Assembly: GCA_947652115.1 (NCBI GenBank)
Contig: OX393570.1
Location: 11,946,570-12,010,569, forward strand
From: Blastomussa wellsi
Taxonomy: Eukaryota; Cnidaria; Anthozoa; Scleractinia; Plerogyridae
Direction of reading: 5' to 3'
Length of the DNA stretch: 64,000 nt
Shown here: positions 44,401 through 54,705 of the stretch, piece by piece
Numbering within the stretch: position 1 is the stretch's first letter
Layout of the letters: the number at the start of each line of letters is the position of its first letter
Translations under genes and position numbers: made by a program
Notes under the pieces: model-generated
The model's input: the letters and a program-made list of their open reading frames with translations, nothing else
What the model was told of the DNA's origin: nothing
Databases searched by the model: none

Positions 44401-47400
44401 GCTCAGATTGCTTAAGAAGCGTTTGCTGAAAGATTCGGATTTGCGAGTGAAATATACAAGCTGCATAGAGGATCTCCTACACAAGGGTTACGCAAAACGA
44501 GCCCCTGCTATCAGCGTTCCAGGAAGAACATGGTACCTTCCCCATCATGCTGTATTCCACCCAGCCAAGCCAGGAAAAGTACGTATCGTCTTCGACTGCT
44601 CAGCTAAACATCGAGGAAGCTCATTAAACGACAAGCTCTTACAGGGGCCGGACCTCACCAATTCCCTGGTTGGAGTTTTAGCTCGTTTTCGACAGGAGTC
44701 TGTCGCCGTAATGGCAGACATCGAGGCAATGTTCCATCAAGTCAAGGTGGTTCCTGAAGACTGCAATGCGCTGAGATTCCTCTGGTGGCCAGATGGTGAC
44801 CTAACAGCACAACCAGAAGAGCTCATGATGGCAGTACATCTATTTGGTGGAGTTTCATCTCCAAGCTGCGCCAATTTTGCGTTAAAAAAGACCGCTGAGG
44901 ATAACAAGGCAAGCTTCGATTCCGAAACTGTACGTACTGTGAAACGCAACTTCTACGTCGATGACTGTCTGAAATCTGTAACATCAGATGATGGTGCTAT
45001 CTCTCTCGTGGATAACCTAACGGAGCTTCTACGCAAAGGTGGCTTCCGTCTAACAAAATGGTTGTCAAATTCACGAACGGTTGTAGAGTCAATCCCAGAG
45101 GCCGAACGAGCAACAGTGGTCAAGAACCTCGATTTCGATCTTCCCATAATAGAAAGAGCGCTTGGAGTTCAGTGGAATGTTGCTTCCGATACGTTCAGCT
45201 TCAGCATCACCATCAAGGATAGACCAGCTACTCGAAGAGGTCTCTTGTCCGTCATCAGCTCGGTATATGATCCACTCGGATTCGTTGCTCCCTTCGTCCT
45301 TCCAGCTAAAGTACTCCTACAAGACCTGTGCAAAAGAAAGTTTGACTGGGACGACGCTATACCAGACGAAGATCTGACGAGCTGGCAAACATGGGTGAAC
45401 GATTTGCCCAAGTTAGAGCATTTTCAAGTGGAGCGATGCTTTAAGCCTCGCGACTTTGGTGTAATGGAATCGTGTCAACTCCATCTTTTCTCGGATGCCT
45501 CTGAACTGGCCTACGGTGCTGTTGCCTATCTTCGTATGGTTAATAGCAATGGTGATGTCCATTGTGCATTCGTGATGGGCAAATCCAGGTTGTCTCCTTT
45601 GAAACCTGTAACAATACCGAGACTGGAGCTGTCCGCCGCCGTACTATCCACCAGGTTAGACAGGATGATTCGAGAGGAAATCGAGTACACAATCGATGAC
45701 TCCATTTTCTGGACGGACAGTACATGTGTCTTGCGCTATGTGGAGAATGACGAGAAGAGGTACGAAACCTTTGTAGCCAACCGCGTATCGGCGATACGTG
45801 AACAGTCCCTTCCATGCCAGTGGCGTTACGTCCACACCGAACTCAATCCCGCAGATGACGCTTCGAGAGGAATATCCGCAGATGATATCGTTAAGCCCAC
45901 ACGCTGGATAAAGGGTCCTGACTTTCTCTGGAAAGAGGAAACAATTTGGCCTCAGCGTCCTTTCGCTATGCTGGATAGCGAAGGGGAAGGTGCTGATCAA
46001 GATGCGATGAAGGTTTCCTTCGTTAGTTTCAGCTCTTCCACCGCTACACAGATTGATGACATGCTTCAAAGGTTCTCCAACTGGTACAAGCTGAAGAAAT
46101 TCGTGGGTTGGATCCTAAGGTTTAAAACTGGTGCCCGCAATGCAGTTACTAGACGAAAGGAAGGAACAAGTTCACTGCCTCGAACAAATCAGAAGGTCAA
46201 ACCACTAGATGTTGAAGAGTTACAGTCTGCTGAAAGAGCTATAATTGAAGCAGTTCAAGCTGGAAGTTTCAGTGAGGAATGGCTGTCGCTAAAGGATGCA
46301 AAGAAAGTTAAGAAGTCAAGTCACATAACCAGACTCGATCCAGTCCTTATCGAGGGTACCTTGTGCGTTGGTGGTCGCTTGCAAAATTCGCCCCTTCAGA
46401 ATGTAGCCAAACATCCTGCCATACTGCCTAAGAACCACCACATCTCCAACCTTATTGTACGCTTCTACCATGGCATCAGTGGTCATTCTGGGTTGGAACA
46501 TACCCTCTCTTTGATTAGAGAGAAGTACTGGATCATAAAGGCAAGAAGTTTGCTCCGTCGTGTCCTCAGCTCTTGTGTTGATTGCAGGAAAAGACAAGCA
46601 GCCGTGGGTCAACAGAAAATGGCTAGCTTGCCCGCTGACAGAGTTATCCCGTTCGAGCCCCCCTTTAGCTATGTCGGTGTAGACTGCTTTGGTCCTCTGG
46701 AAGTGCGAAGAGGAAGAAGTACTGTGAAGAGGTACGGTGTCCTGTTCACCTGCATGACGATGCGAGCAATCCACCTGGAAGTCGCTCATAGTCTGGATAC
46801 AGACTCGTTCCTGAACGCGTTGAGGCGATTCATTGCAAGAAGAGGTAACCCGAAGCAGATCAGATCCGACAATGGAGGTAATTTTGTGAAGGGAGAGAAA
46901 GACCTGCGAGAGGCGATTGGTCAATGGAACCAGGACAAAATCCATGGGTTTCTTCTGCAGAAAGGCGTCAAGTGGATCTTCAATCCACCCGCCGGCTCTC
47001 ATCACGGAGGAGTGTGGGAGCGCTGCATCCGCACGGTACGTAAAGTGATGAAGGCTCTCCTTACCGAGCAACGCTTGGATGACGAAGGTCTTGTCACACT
47101 CCTGTGTGAAGTGGAGGCTATTGTGAATGGACGCCCCCTTACTAAGGTGTCAGATGATCCCAGAGATCCCGAAGCTTTGACTCCAAGCCACCTTCTTCTT
47201 CTACGCTCTGGACCTACTCTTCCTCCAGGTGTATTCTCCAAAGATGACTGCTACTCAAGACGAAGATGGAGACACGTTCAGTACTTGGCTGACGTATTCT
47301 GGCGTAGATGGATGCGCGAATATCTACCCTCGCTTCAACAGAGACAGAAATGGAGTCACGCCAACCGAAATTTTTCAATTGGTGATGTAGTTCTCCTGCT

Positions 47401-47557
47401 GGACGAGAACTCGCCAAGGAGCTCCTGGCCTCTTGGGCGTGTCCTGGAAGTCTTCCCTAACCAGAGCGATGGCCTTGTGAGAAGTGTAAAGCTCAAGACT
47501 AAGTCGTCAATCCTTGTACGTCCGATCGACAGGATCGTGCTGTTGGAAGCGGCCTGA
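41483..47557 (+). CDS. BEL/Pao Gag-Pol polyprotein
   Basis: 2024 residues from ATG 41483 to TGA. Order: N-terminal charged coiled-coil-like gag with Ala/Lys/Glu-rich segment (~180-235); gag core with P-V-F-S-G-N-P-I-E-Y-W (~378); zinc-binding C-P-L-C-K-S-D-H-W (~610) and C-S-N-C-L-V-A-G-H (~647); aspartic protease L-D-N-G-S-N-A-S-F (~750); reverse transcriptase V-R-I-V-F-D-C-S (~1036), A-D-I-E-A-M-F and Y-V-D-D at ~1159, the catalytic Asp pair; RNase H F-S-D-A-S-E (~1338) and W-T-D-S-T (~1413); integrase zinc region H-G-I-S-G-H-S-G ... C-V-D-C (~1675-1710); integrase core Asp in V-D-C-F-G-P (~1736), Asp in S-D-N-G-G-N-F (~1798), Glu in G-G-V-W-E (~1846); then a C-terminal domain typical of BEL/Pao. 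All catalytic residues are present, so it may be active. Confidence 0.97.
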   Translation: MAEGGSDGIESSCRIRQRNLTLDWEGIDAESLRKLKQVRGSKRSIVTRAHDEIRQLMTDRLNASQVKEKLDQLHKAFEEFSRAHIAYHDRLEDLYDIEESQEYFKSVEQSHGRLAGEISRWIVASSGVDSYNPLEVNIRDLLDDVTPSDSVSNVGSRASSKRSRHSVRSKESTSSSVISARAKAAAKKAMLVAEAAKLEDWQALQKEELALQLKRKALELQTEIAKAQAEELAYAQAESGDRKSLTEGNNTGKSLASTQQHSATDPAQNVSSQRKETAQDTLTRTPDRSLSVPDLTKLDASTTPQQNCNLHDAKQSPSALIKVKPEIYEPSHGGNLSDFTGNDALVRQLLEAQFFQSQQLQALVQRQQESTLALTLPQPNVPVFSGNPIEYWTFIRAFENLIDKKTTSESARLYYLVQYTSGEVQELVKSCLSMSEESGYRTARKLLQKGYGSSYKIASAYVERLSSGPAIKAEDGEALKGFSIALTGCKNTLTEIGYLSKVENPDTLRAIVQRLPFGLRQKWRDVADNITENQNREITISDLSDFVSAKARAATHAVFGNISSQPLQSLGGSEAKRRPPPRTRSSFGTQVETSQEQDNVEMQSNQAGRKCPLCKSDHWLSQCSTFKEKSLAARWQYVNSENLCSNCLVAGHSAYSCPKKGFCLVTGCNGKHSSYLHPRGQVAAAINSVTNSPTTEAQAQTCNRENEQAIFNGYAKGTKDGRSSLALVPVKVKAPGSDLIVKTYAFLDNGSNASFCSEELATELGLSGRPMSLTLTTMEREESRSSSRVVSLQVMDLEEENAVDLPCVFTRPKLPVAVENGAQQEDVDRWPHLAGIRITKIDANVGLLIGSDAPEVLQPKEVRESCHNGPYATRTMFGWVVNGPLGRVQGSNFYTANFIRADTELSEQFQSYCNMEFNDSVYGGKPSLSQNDKRALEIMQETCILQDGHYTIALPWKQDPPCIENNRSVAEHRLRLLKKRLLKDSDLRVKYTSCIEDLLHKGYAKRAPAISVPGRTWYLPHHAVFHPAKPGKVRIVFDCSAKHRGSSLNDKLLQGPDLTNSLVGVLARFRQESVAVMADIEAMFHQVKVVPEDCNALRFLWWPDGDLTAQPEELMMAVHLFGGVSSPSCANFALKKTAEDNKASFDSETVRTVKRNFYVDDCLKSVTSDDGAISLVDNLTELLRKGGFRLTKWLSNSRTVVESIPEAERATVVKNLDFDLPIIERALGVQWNVASDTFSFSITIKDRPATRRGLLSVISSVYDPLGFVAPFVLPAKVLLQDLCKRKFDWDDAIPDEDLTSWQTWVNDLPKLEHFQVERCFKPRDFGVMESCQLHLFSDASELAYGAVAYLRMVNSNGDVHCAFVMGKSRLSPLKPVTIPRLELSAAVLSTRLDRMIREEIEYTIDDSIFWTDSTCVLRYVENDEKRYETFVANRVSAIREQSLPCQWRYVHTELNPADDASRGISADDIVKPTRWIKGPDFLWKEETIWPQRPFAMLDSEGEGADQDAMKVSFVSFSSSTATQIDDMLQRFSNWYKLKKFVGWILRFKTGARNAVTRRKEGTSSLPRTNQKVKPLDVEELQSAERAIIEAVQAGSFSEEWLSLKDAKKVKKSSHITRLDPVLIEGTLCVGGRLQNSPLQNVAKHPAILPKNHHISNLIVRFYHGISGHSGLEHTLSLIREKYWIIKARSLLRRVLSSCVDCRKRQAAVGQQKMASLPADRVIPFEPPFSYVGVDCFGPLEVRRGRSTVKRYGVLFTCMTMRAIHLEVAHSLDTDSFLNALRRFIARRGNPKQIRSDNGGNFVKGEKDLREAIGQWNQDKIHGFLLQKGVKWIFNPPAGSHHGGVWERCIRTVRKVMKALLTEQRLDDEGLVTLLCEVEAIVNGRPLTKVSDDPRDPEALTPSHLLLLRSGPTLPPGVFSKDDCYSRRRWRHVQYLADVFWRRWMREYLPSLQQRQKWSHANRNFSIGDVVLLLDENSPRSSWPLGRVLEVFPNQSDGLVRSVKLKTKSSILVRPIDRIVLLEAA

Positions 47558-47654
47558 TGTGTGACTGATAGACTGAACTGTGATATTTAGTGATTTGTTA
47601 GTTAAACCTTTTATCGTTTGTTTTGTTAAAGGCTACAAGTTTTTACCGCCTTCA

Positions 47655-47666
47655 AAGGGGCCGGAA
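47655..47666 (+). other. polypurine tract of BEL/Pao
   Basis: AAAGGGGCCGGAA-type purine-rich stretch directly before the 3' LTR; expected plus-strand primer site. Confidence 0.75.
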
Positions 47667-48266
47667 TGTTAGGTTTAAACGTTAATTTTATACGCGTGAT
47701 TTCGTTCATTTATTATGTAATTTCCTGGATCAAGTTTCGCTAGTTCAATTACGCAACTGAGCTCGGGGGACAGTGTGATTTTCCTTGACGGGCTAGTTTT
47801 ACCTCAAATTAGTTATTGATATTTCTGCTATCGGCTACGGATTTACCACATTTTCACCGCGTCTTCTACCTCTACAATATTTGCCATTATCCTCTATAGG
47901 AGCTAGACCAAAGTAAGTTTATACATTTATTTTTTGGGTTTATTTTGTCTCATTGTTTATTCGCATTATCTACTTATTCCACACTTTTAGTTTTCCATAT
48001 AGTCGTTTCTTTATTTTAAGTATTTCATTCTTATAGTACATTATGCTTAGGTTAGTTTTCGTTTTACTTCATTTTTAGTTCGAACCACAAGGCTATAAAG
48101 CAGAACCACGCTATAGCTATTCAAGCCATCCAGACTGTAATATTATTTGTAATCTCTGCTCAGTGGATTAAAGATAAACTTGGAATTTATTTGCACGTGC
48201 GTTCGAATTCAGCTCCGACTACCTACTCATCGAGCTTAGCCACAACAGTAACCCTTTGGGGTTACA
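47667..48266 (+). repeat. BEL/Pao 3' LTR
   Basis: 600 bp, same length as the 5' LTR; one base difference noticed at offset 424. Confidence 0.95.
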
Positions 48267-49060
48267 TACAGCATTTGCCGGCTTGCCCTTTCGAGCAAGA
48301 ATTACGAAACGCACGCGAACACGCACTTAGAGTACATGTTAGAGTGACTGAAGTCGTTGCCGTTTCGGCTTTTTCAACGCCGCTTGAAAGCATGCCTGGT
48401 GTTTTCCACATTTAGAACGAGGAATATACATGTATACTGTATTCATGGATGGTATTTTCCACATTTAGAATAACTGAGAATGTACATGTCCACAGTATTC
48501 CCTTCCAAGCAGGAATTACGAACCGCACTCGTGCATTTCGGGTTCTTCAACACAGCTAGAAAGCATGTCTGGTATTTTCCACATTTAGAACGAGGAATAT
48601 ACATGTATACAGTATTAATCGCTGGTATTTTCCACGTTTAGAACGAGGAATATACATGTATACAGCATTTGCCGGCTTGCCCTTTTGAGCAAGAATTACG
48701 AAACGCACGCGAACACGCACTTAGAGTACATGTTAGAGTGACTGAAGTCGTTGCCGTTTCGGCTTTTTCAACGCCGCTTGAAAGCATGCCTGGTGTTTTC
48801 CACATTTAGAACGAGGAATATACATGTATACTGTATTCATGGATGGTATTTTCCACATTTAGAATAACTGAGAATGTACATGTCCACAGTATTCCCTTCC
48901 AAGCAGGAATTACGAACCGCACTTGTGCGTTTCGGGTTCTTCAACACAGCTAGAAAGCATGTCTGGTATTTTCCACATTTAGAACGAGGAATATACACGT
49001 ATACAGTATTCATCGCTGGTATTTTCCACATTTAGAACGAGGAATATACATGTATACAGT
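48267..49060 (+). repeat. 394-bp tandem repeat, units 2 and 3
   Basis: Two consecutive units, each starting TACAGCATTTGCCGGCTTGC (48267 and 48661), nearly identical over their length, e.g. CTTTCGAGC against CTTTTGAGC. The array fades into ATTACGAGCCGCACGAC after 49060. Confidence 0.92.
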
Positions 49061-49199
49061 ATTCCCTTCCAAGCAAGAATTACGAGCCGCACGACTACAC
49101 TCTGTTGATTTAATGAGATGCAAGAATTGCGAATCGAACGAATTGAACGATCCGTTAACACACACACATGGCCTCTCATTTAATGAGATGCACTTCGGA

Positions 49200-49480
49200 C
49201 CGAATATAAGCTATTCGCTCCGTGCGAAACGTACGGACCGTCGATTGCCCTTTTCGTTCCGTACGAAGGGATGACGATCCGTTTGAAATTTACGGATCGT
49301 TGAGATATAATATAGAATATACGAACCGTCAACCCTACTACGGAGCGTAGAACATTTAAACGATCTGTACGAATCGAACGAACTGAATATGACTTCAACG
49401 GATCGATACAGTGTGGGTGTATTGGACATGACTGGTGCTCGACCACTCCCCCTTCCCCCTTTGGACTTAACATTGATATG
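49200..49480 (-). repeat. right arm of the ~12.5-kb inverted repeat
   Basis: Reverse complement reads TATCAATGTTAAGTCCAAAG, GTCCAATACACCCACACTGT, ATCGATCCGTTGAAGTCATA and ACGCTCCGTAG, following the left arm at 37016-37340 without its 170-bp insert and with only one satellite-like unit. Confidence 0.78.
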
Positions 49481-49628
49481 TGCATTAAAGTAGAGACCGA
49501 TACAATGGAGAATGAATTTTAGATTGTACTATAATTATTTGAGATGGCCAAACCATCCCTCTTCAGGTACAATTAGAATTTACATTGGAAGGGGTGTTCT
49601 TATAGTGATATTTGCCATACCAGTGATT

Positions 49629-50450
49629 GACAATGGTTGAGGTCACACTTAGCAGTTTACTAAGGTAAAAACCCTTAACTATGGTATAAAAAAGGTAAAA
49701 AAAGTTTACCATGGTAAAACACATTCACTGACTTTTACACTTCCCAGATGGTTCCTTGTCACGAGAGTGCTACTCAAACGTCGAGTTGATGACAGACAGG
49801 AATTTTTCGAGTTCCTTCACATGGATAGCCACCGTGAGGTATAATAAAACTGCAGGATGGGGGGGGAACTCTAAAATACAAGTGAAATGACAAATAAGAT
49901 TTAAAAACGCGCTTTGAGCGAAAGAGTCTTTTGCATATTTTGTCATAGCCTAAATGTGGAAAATTGCTGTTTTTAAATTAGCGTTCATCAATTTCTGATT
50001 GATGAACAGATTCATTCTTATTCTTCCTGAAATTATAGTTGTACTTGTTAGTTGAAAATTACTGACCAAGAATTGCGTGAAAAGTTGTCGGACATGGCAA
50101 AGAACATTACAAAGTCGCAAAAATCCACTAGAACTGACTGATAGTCAAAAGATTGTGCGTGAAAGGGATCGAAAGCACATGTATAATTATAGTTGGCACA
50201 TGCAAATTCAGCAAAGTCACGAAATGCTTCTCAAAAGTCACGACAAGATGTCGATAAACCATGCTTTTTCAGATGGTTCTACTATAGTAAACTTTGCTTT
50301 CATCCTACCGCCCATTGCTAACGCTACAGACTAGACTTACATTTACCATGGTAAAGTGAGAAAAGCCGGTCGCATTGAAAAACCCATTTACCATGAAAAA
50401 CTTTCGTTTACTATGGTAAAAAAAGCTCAAGTGTGACCTCAACCAATGTC
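49629..50450. mobile_element. nested TIR element (TTGAGGTCACACTT ends)
   Basis: GACAATGGTTGAGGTCACAC and inverse GTGTGACCTCAACCAATGTC. Inside both ends are repeated TTTACCATGGTAAA palindromes (about 49708, 50343, 50410). Confidence 0.85.
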
Positions 50451-50554
50451 GTAGAAGATAAAATACACTTAAAAATACTAGTGAAAGGAAATGTAGATAT
50501 GTTTCTTTGCAGATGATAGGCCATCCATCCATCTGGTATGCAAATATCACTATT

Positions 50555-51577
50555 TAGTAAATTCTCAACCTTGGTTATTGCATTTCCAGCTTTCTGATTG
50601 GTGCACAAACCGAAAAGCGAATAACCGGGGTATGGAAAATGGACAGGTTATGTGTTTACAATTTTGCTCGCCACAAGAAGAAAAACTTACAAAAGACGGC
50701 TTAGTCGTTATAAAAAGCATGTACTGTTAAAGCAAACAGGTAAGCTCTACTAAGAAGCATGAAGTTCGATGAGAAACATTTTACCAAAAATTCTTGTAAA
50801 CATACAACAAGAACGAGTGAATACTAACATGGTGTTTACGGGAAGATCCGAAACTGATCAACACAATTTTGTCCAGAAAGTGAAAACAGAGTATCAGCAT
50901 AAATAAGGCTAGCAATTCAGTAAAGTTTGTTACCTTGTATCTGGACAAGGCTTCCCTTTTTCAGCGAGGCCAAGCTTTCAAACTTTCAAAAATGTGGCAG
51001 ATGATGCAGCAATTTTTTTGCGACATGATGGTATATAATTTTCACAAACAACATTGGCTTCCGTAAGTGAAATTTTCTTTGAAGAACAATCTCTCTCTAC
51101 CTTTTCATCCGTGCAGCAATTGATACTTTTAGCTTTGTCCTTGCTTCAGAGGAATTCATCGCTTCTAAGCTAATTTTTCTTTCAACACAGTTAGTTAATT
51201 TGGAATCAGTCTTGATCAACTGCGAGATCGCTAAACAGCTCGTACCAGTAGTGCAATGTTCTGCTTTGCAATATTTCGGCTCTTTCCATTCACCAACATG
51301 GTTTGTCCAGATGTTCCATGACAAAGTAAGACAACTTTAGAGAAGACTGTGCCAGGAAAATTTACGAAGAAGCAGCTATTTCTCTTGCTCGCTTTTTTTG
51401 TGTGTTTCATTCAACTTACAGAGCGAACAATGCACGTCTGATTTTGCCACCTTTTCATACAATCGCTTTGTTTAGTTCAAACTGAAATGTCCACATTATT
51501 AACAATATAAAAAATAGACTGAAGAAGTGCACTGTTTTAAAATTCCTACAACAATAACCGAGGTTGAGAATTTACTA
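50555..51577. mobile_element. nested TIR element (TAGTAAATTCTCAACC ends)
   Basis: TAGTAAATTCTCAACCTTGG at 50555-50574 and the inverse CCGAGGTTGAGAATTTACTA at 51558-51577. Interior non-coding. Confidence 0.82.
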
Positions 51578-51683
51578 AAACAATTATTCCGTTCGCCCTT
51601 GTTGGATATGAGGTGATTATAACCAACTTGCGCTACGTGCTTGTCGTCACCTCATATCCAATGCAGGTGTGTGGAATAATTGT
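51578..51683. mobile_element. foldback MITE, second member of the 26306 family
   Basis: CAATTATTCCGTTCGCCCTT, GGATATGAGGTGATTATAACC, mirrored by GTCACCTCATATCC and GTGGAATAATTG. Confidence 0.82.
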
Positions 51684-51779
51684 AAATGTAAATTCTTATT
51701 GTACCTGAAGAAGGATGGTTTTGGAGAGCCGGAATGTAGTACACAAAATCAAAAATTTATTTTACGTTGTATATTTGGT

Positions 51780-52100
51780 TTCTACTTGTATTCAATTATA
51801 CTCTACAGCAATACAGCTGCCTTTCATCACCTGAACAGCAACAACAATGGCTCAACAATGGACATCAATGCTATTTCTCATTACTTATTTTGCCTGTAGG
51901 ATAGGGGGTCCATGGACCCAGTCCATAGAGGAAGTCCATGGACCCAGTCCATAAAGGGGGTCCATGGACCTGGTCCACTGAAGGGGTCTGTGGACCAGGG
52001 GTCCATGTTTTGTCCTAACCTGCCAAAATGGTGCCTTTCTGTATGGTATGCAAATGTGGTTACATTGGTTTACCTTTGTTTGTGATATTTTGCAGTGGGG
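51780..52100 (+). repeat. dispersed repeat with GGTCCATGGAC tandem units, right copy
   Basis: Inverted partner of 34260-34568. At 51905-52008 four units of about 24-28 bp with GGTCCATGGACCCAGTCCAT form a short tandem array of largely palindromic words. Confidence 0.8.
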
Positions 52101-53924
52101 CAGCATTGTTTGACCAGGCCAATGGCTGTTGGAGGAATTTTTTGAATCCAATTATTTCCAAATAATTTAGACAAGCATGTAATCCTTTTACTTATTGGAG
52201 GATGTACATGTCTATTAAACTGTAGTTACTTTTCTCAAGAAAAAAAACATATACACCCTAAGGTGGTTCAACTGGACTTTTTGGGGGCAACACTGCTTAA
52301 CTTTGAGAATTTACTACATTTCCATTACTAAAGCTTTTGAGAAACGATTACCACAGATGTATTACATGTAAATAAAGATGAAAATTTGTCATGACTAGTA
52401 TTACAGTATAGTGGCATCGGAGTTGCCATAGCAATGTACAGTAAATGATATTATAACATGTTCACTTTTTGTTCATATTCCTTGTCACCAGGAGATTTTT
52501 TGTAAATTGCTCAAGGGAGCCTGTACCTTCCATAGTTGAGTCAATGTTGGCAAAGTTTGAAAAAATTCTACAAGAGTTAAGCATTATCGAAATTTTGGGG
52601 AATGAAGTTTGGGGGTTATAAATGCAGTGAAAAACCTTCTCTTGTTTGGCATAATTGGGTAATATCTCAAGAACACAATGCATTTTGGGAATGCTTTTTC
52701 ATCTCTTAGCAAATTGATGGCATTGTTTTGGCTGATTGCGATTTGATGAGCGTGTGTTCAGGTTATCTCATTGTCATTTGTGTATATAATTTGGTCTACG
52801 CCTACAATTGTGATAATATTTTGGAAACCAGGTGATGATATTGTTATAAATTTGATCTCCTCGAGATTCATAATAAATTTATAATATGTCCTGCAAGTTT
52901 CAAGGTCATTGAAAACATGTAAGACAATAACATTGGGCCTCCAGTGTACTGCACTTTTCTTGAAGATTTTGTGTTTACAAGTGAGTATCCTCATTATTCA
53001 TGGATATTGTTTTCATCCATGTACGCAAAGAATACATTTATTTTACAGTTGAACAAAGTGAAGCGTACCCCTAGAGTGCATTAATAGATTTATTATTGGA
53101 AAATTGAACCCATTATTCGTTTCAATATTGCATTCAGTTTGAAAAGGCACACATACAAGAAGTTTTACAGATCACTCGAACACGCAATTTGTGACATCAG
53201 TTTCAATTCTCCATATTAGGAGTCCAGTCAAAAATCTTCTTTTGATTTGGGCATTGATCTGCAGCTTTTCAAACCAAATGCAATATTGAAGTGAATAACA
53301 GGTTCAAATTTCCAGTAAACAAAATTCATTAATGTACTCTAGTGGGTACGCTTCACTTGGTTCGACTGTAAACTGAACACCTGAGTCTTTCCGAAGAATT
53401 TTCCAAAACATGAACCTGGTTGAGAATAACAATGGCAAATTGTTCAAGAACTCCAGTAGAGTTATATCTCATTTCCCCTGTAATGGGTGTAGAACTTTTC
53501 TTGCCCTATAAATGTTCTGAAGAATAATAGCTGTTGTTTTCTGCATTGAGGACTCTCAGCATTGCATTATTTATCGAAGGGTAACTGCGTGACGTATGCA
53601 ATTACAAGCTGTTTCAGAAAGCAATGGCAAAGCAATGCCAACACTTTTTTACACACAATTTCAAATGAAATCTAGCAACAGTAAAACCTCAATTTAACAA
53701 AGCGCCAAGGGACTGGGGAAGTGGGTTCGTTATTGTGTGTGGTGAAACTCTATTTTCACTTTCTGGGAAAAATAGCTTTGGTTTTCAGATCTTCCCGTAA
53801 ACTCTGTGTTACTCATAATTGTTGTATTTTTACATGTTTTTCACATTGAAGTTTGTGCTTCTTAGAAGAGGTTGTTTATTTGCTTTAACAGGAAAATGCT
53901 TTTTATATTTAATGACTCTGAGTC
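52101..53924. other. intronic sequence, no gene recognised
   Basis: AT-rich. GAAGCGTACCC near 53060 and GGGTACGCTTCACTTGG near 53344 are inverted, with CCAAATGCAATATTGAA / CAATATTGCATTCAGTTTG between them; likely one more foldback element (about 53040-53365). Confidence 0.5.
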
Positions 53925-54109
53925 ACTTTTTGTGTCTTGTGCGAAGCACAAAACAATGCTATAACGCTAAAATTTTGGATAGGGGCTTCATATAAAGCAA
54001 ATTATGACGTCATGATTATTGGTGGTTTTCACTAGTCACGCAATCAAAAACTAAATTCGAAAAAAATAAGCTACAGAAGCTAAGAATTTTAGATAGTGTA
54101 GATGATAAA

Positions 54110-54260
54110 TAAATAAACAATTTCTCCAAGTCTCAGGTCTGTGCGGTGCGCCGCTCGCGAGTTATTTGCCGAAACGTTCCACGCAAATTTACAAAGCTTA
54201 GTATGGAGACGCCATATTTGTGTCCTTCCGAGGGGCACAAATATGGCCGCCGTGATACAC
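54110..54260 (+). repeat. dispersed palindromic repeat, copy 3
   Basis: CTCCAAGTCTCAGGTCTGTG, CAAATTTACAAAGCTTAGTATGG, then CATATTTGTGTCC / GGGCACAAATATGGCCGCC. Opposite orientation to copies at 13030 and 39968. Confidence 0.75.
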
Positions 54261-54705
54261 GCGAAACCATCTGGAATTCAGTTTTGCAATGATAGGGACT
54301 ACTGTTACCCCTTGGGCTATTGTACTTCCACATAAACACCACTTATTATTATCTGAAATGTTATAACTGCTCAACATCGAAAGGATAGGCTTTTTCTGAA
54401 CAAAATAGCTTTGTCGCGGCACTCAGCTTGATGTCACATACTCGAATAACTCAAATATTCAAGATGCTCTGTTTTTAAAACGAAGGACACTGTCGAGCTG
54501 AAAATTTGCGAAAAGATATATTTTTAGTTCACCTTACACCTAGTAGCAACGAAAACTTAGTAGGCCTAGCGAATTTTGGTTTCAGACTTTTATGACGTCA
54601 CATAAAAACCAAGAATAGAGTTTCACCGAGGAGTTTCCCTCGTGACATTGGACATGATGTACTTTGCCTGCGTAATAGTAATCACTAATAACTCGTAATT
54701 TCCTC

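Larger units (their letters stand above)
40735..48266 (+). mobile_element. complete, very young BEL/Pao LTR retrotransposon
   Basis: 7532-bp element: 600-bp LTRs (TG...CA) at both ends, a single uninterrupted polyprotein frame between, and a perfect 5-bp TACAG target duplication (40730-40734 and 48267-48271). I find one difference between LTRs (A at 41159, G at 48091). No second open frame and no envelope-like gene. It lies within the RWDD4 intron in sense orientation, exactly at the junction of two tandem-repeat units. Confidence 0.97.
49547..51725. mobile_element. outermost of four nested TIR elements
   Basis: CCAAACCATCCCTCTTCAGG then TACAATTAGAATTTACAT at 49549-49586 is mirrored by ATGTAAATTCTTATTGTACC then TGAAGAAGGATGGTTTTGG at 51688-51725. 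Contains the three elements listed next. Confidence 0.85.

Noticed and set aside
46316..47071. 251-codon minus-strand frame inside the BEL/Pao element
   Set aside because: Antisense shadow of the integrase domain; no recognisable motifs.
40349..49060. coding gene in the 394-bp repeats (96- and 66-codon frames)
   Set aside because: Frames repeat with the DNA unit and contain the same TTCCACATTTAGAACG words; non-coding satellite.
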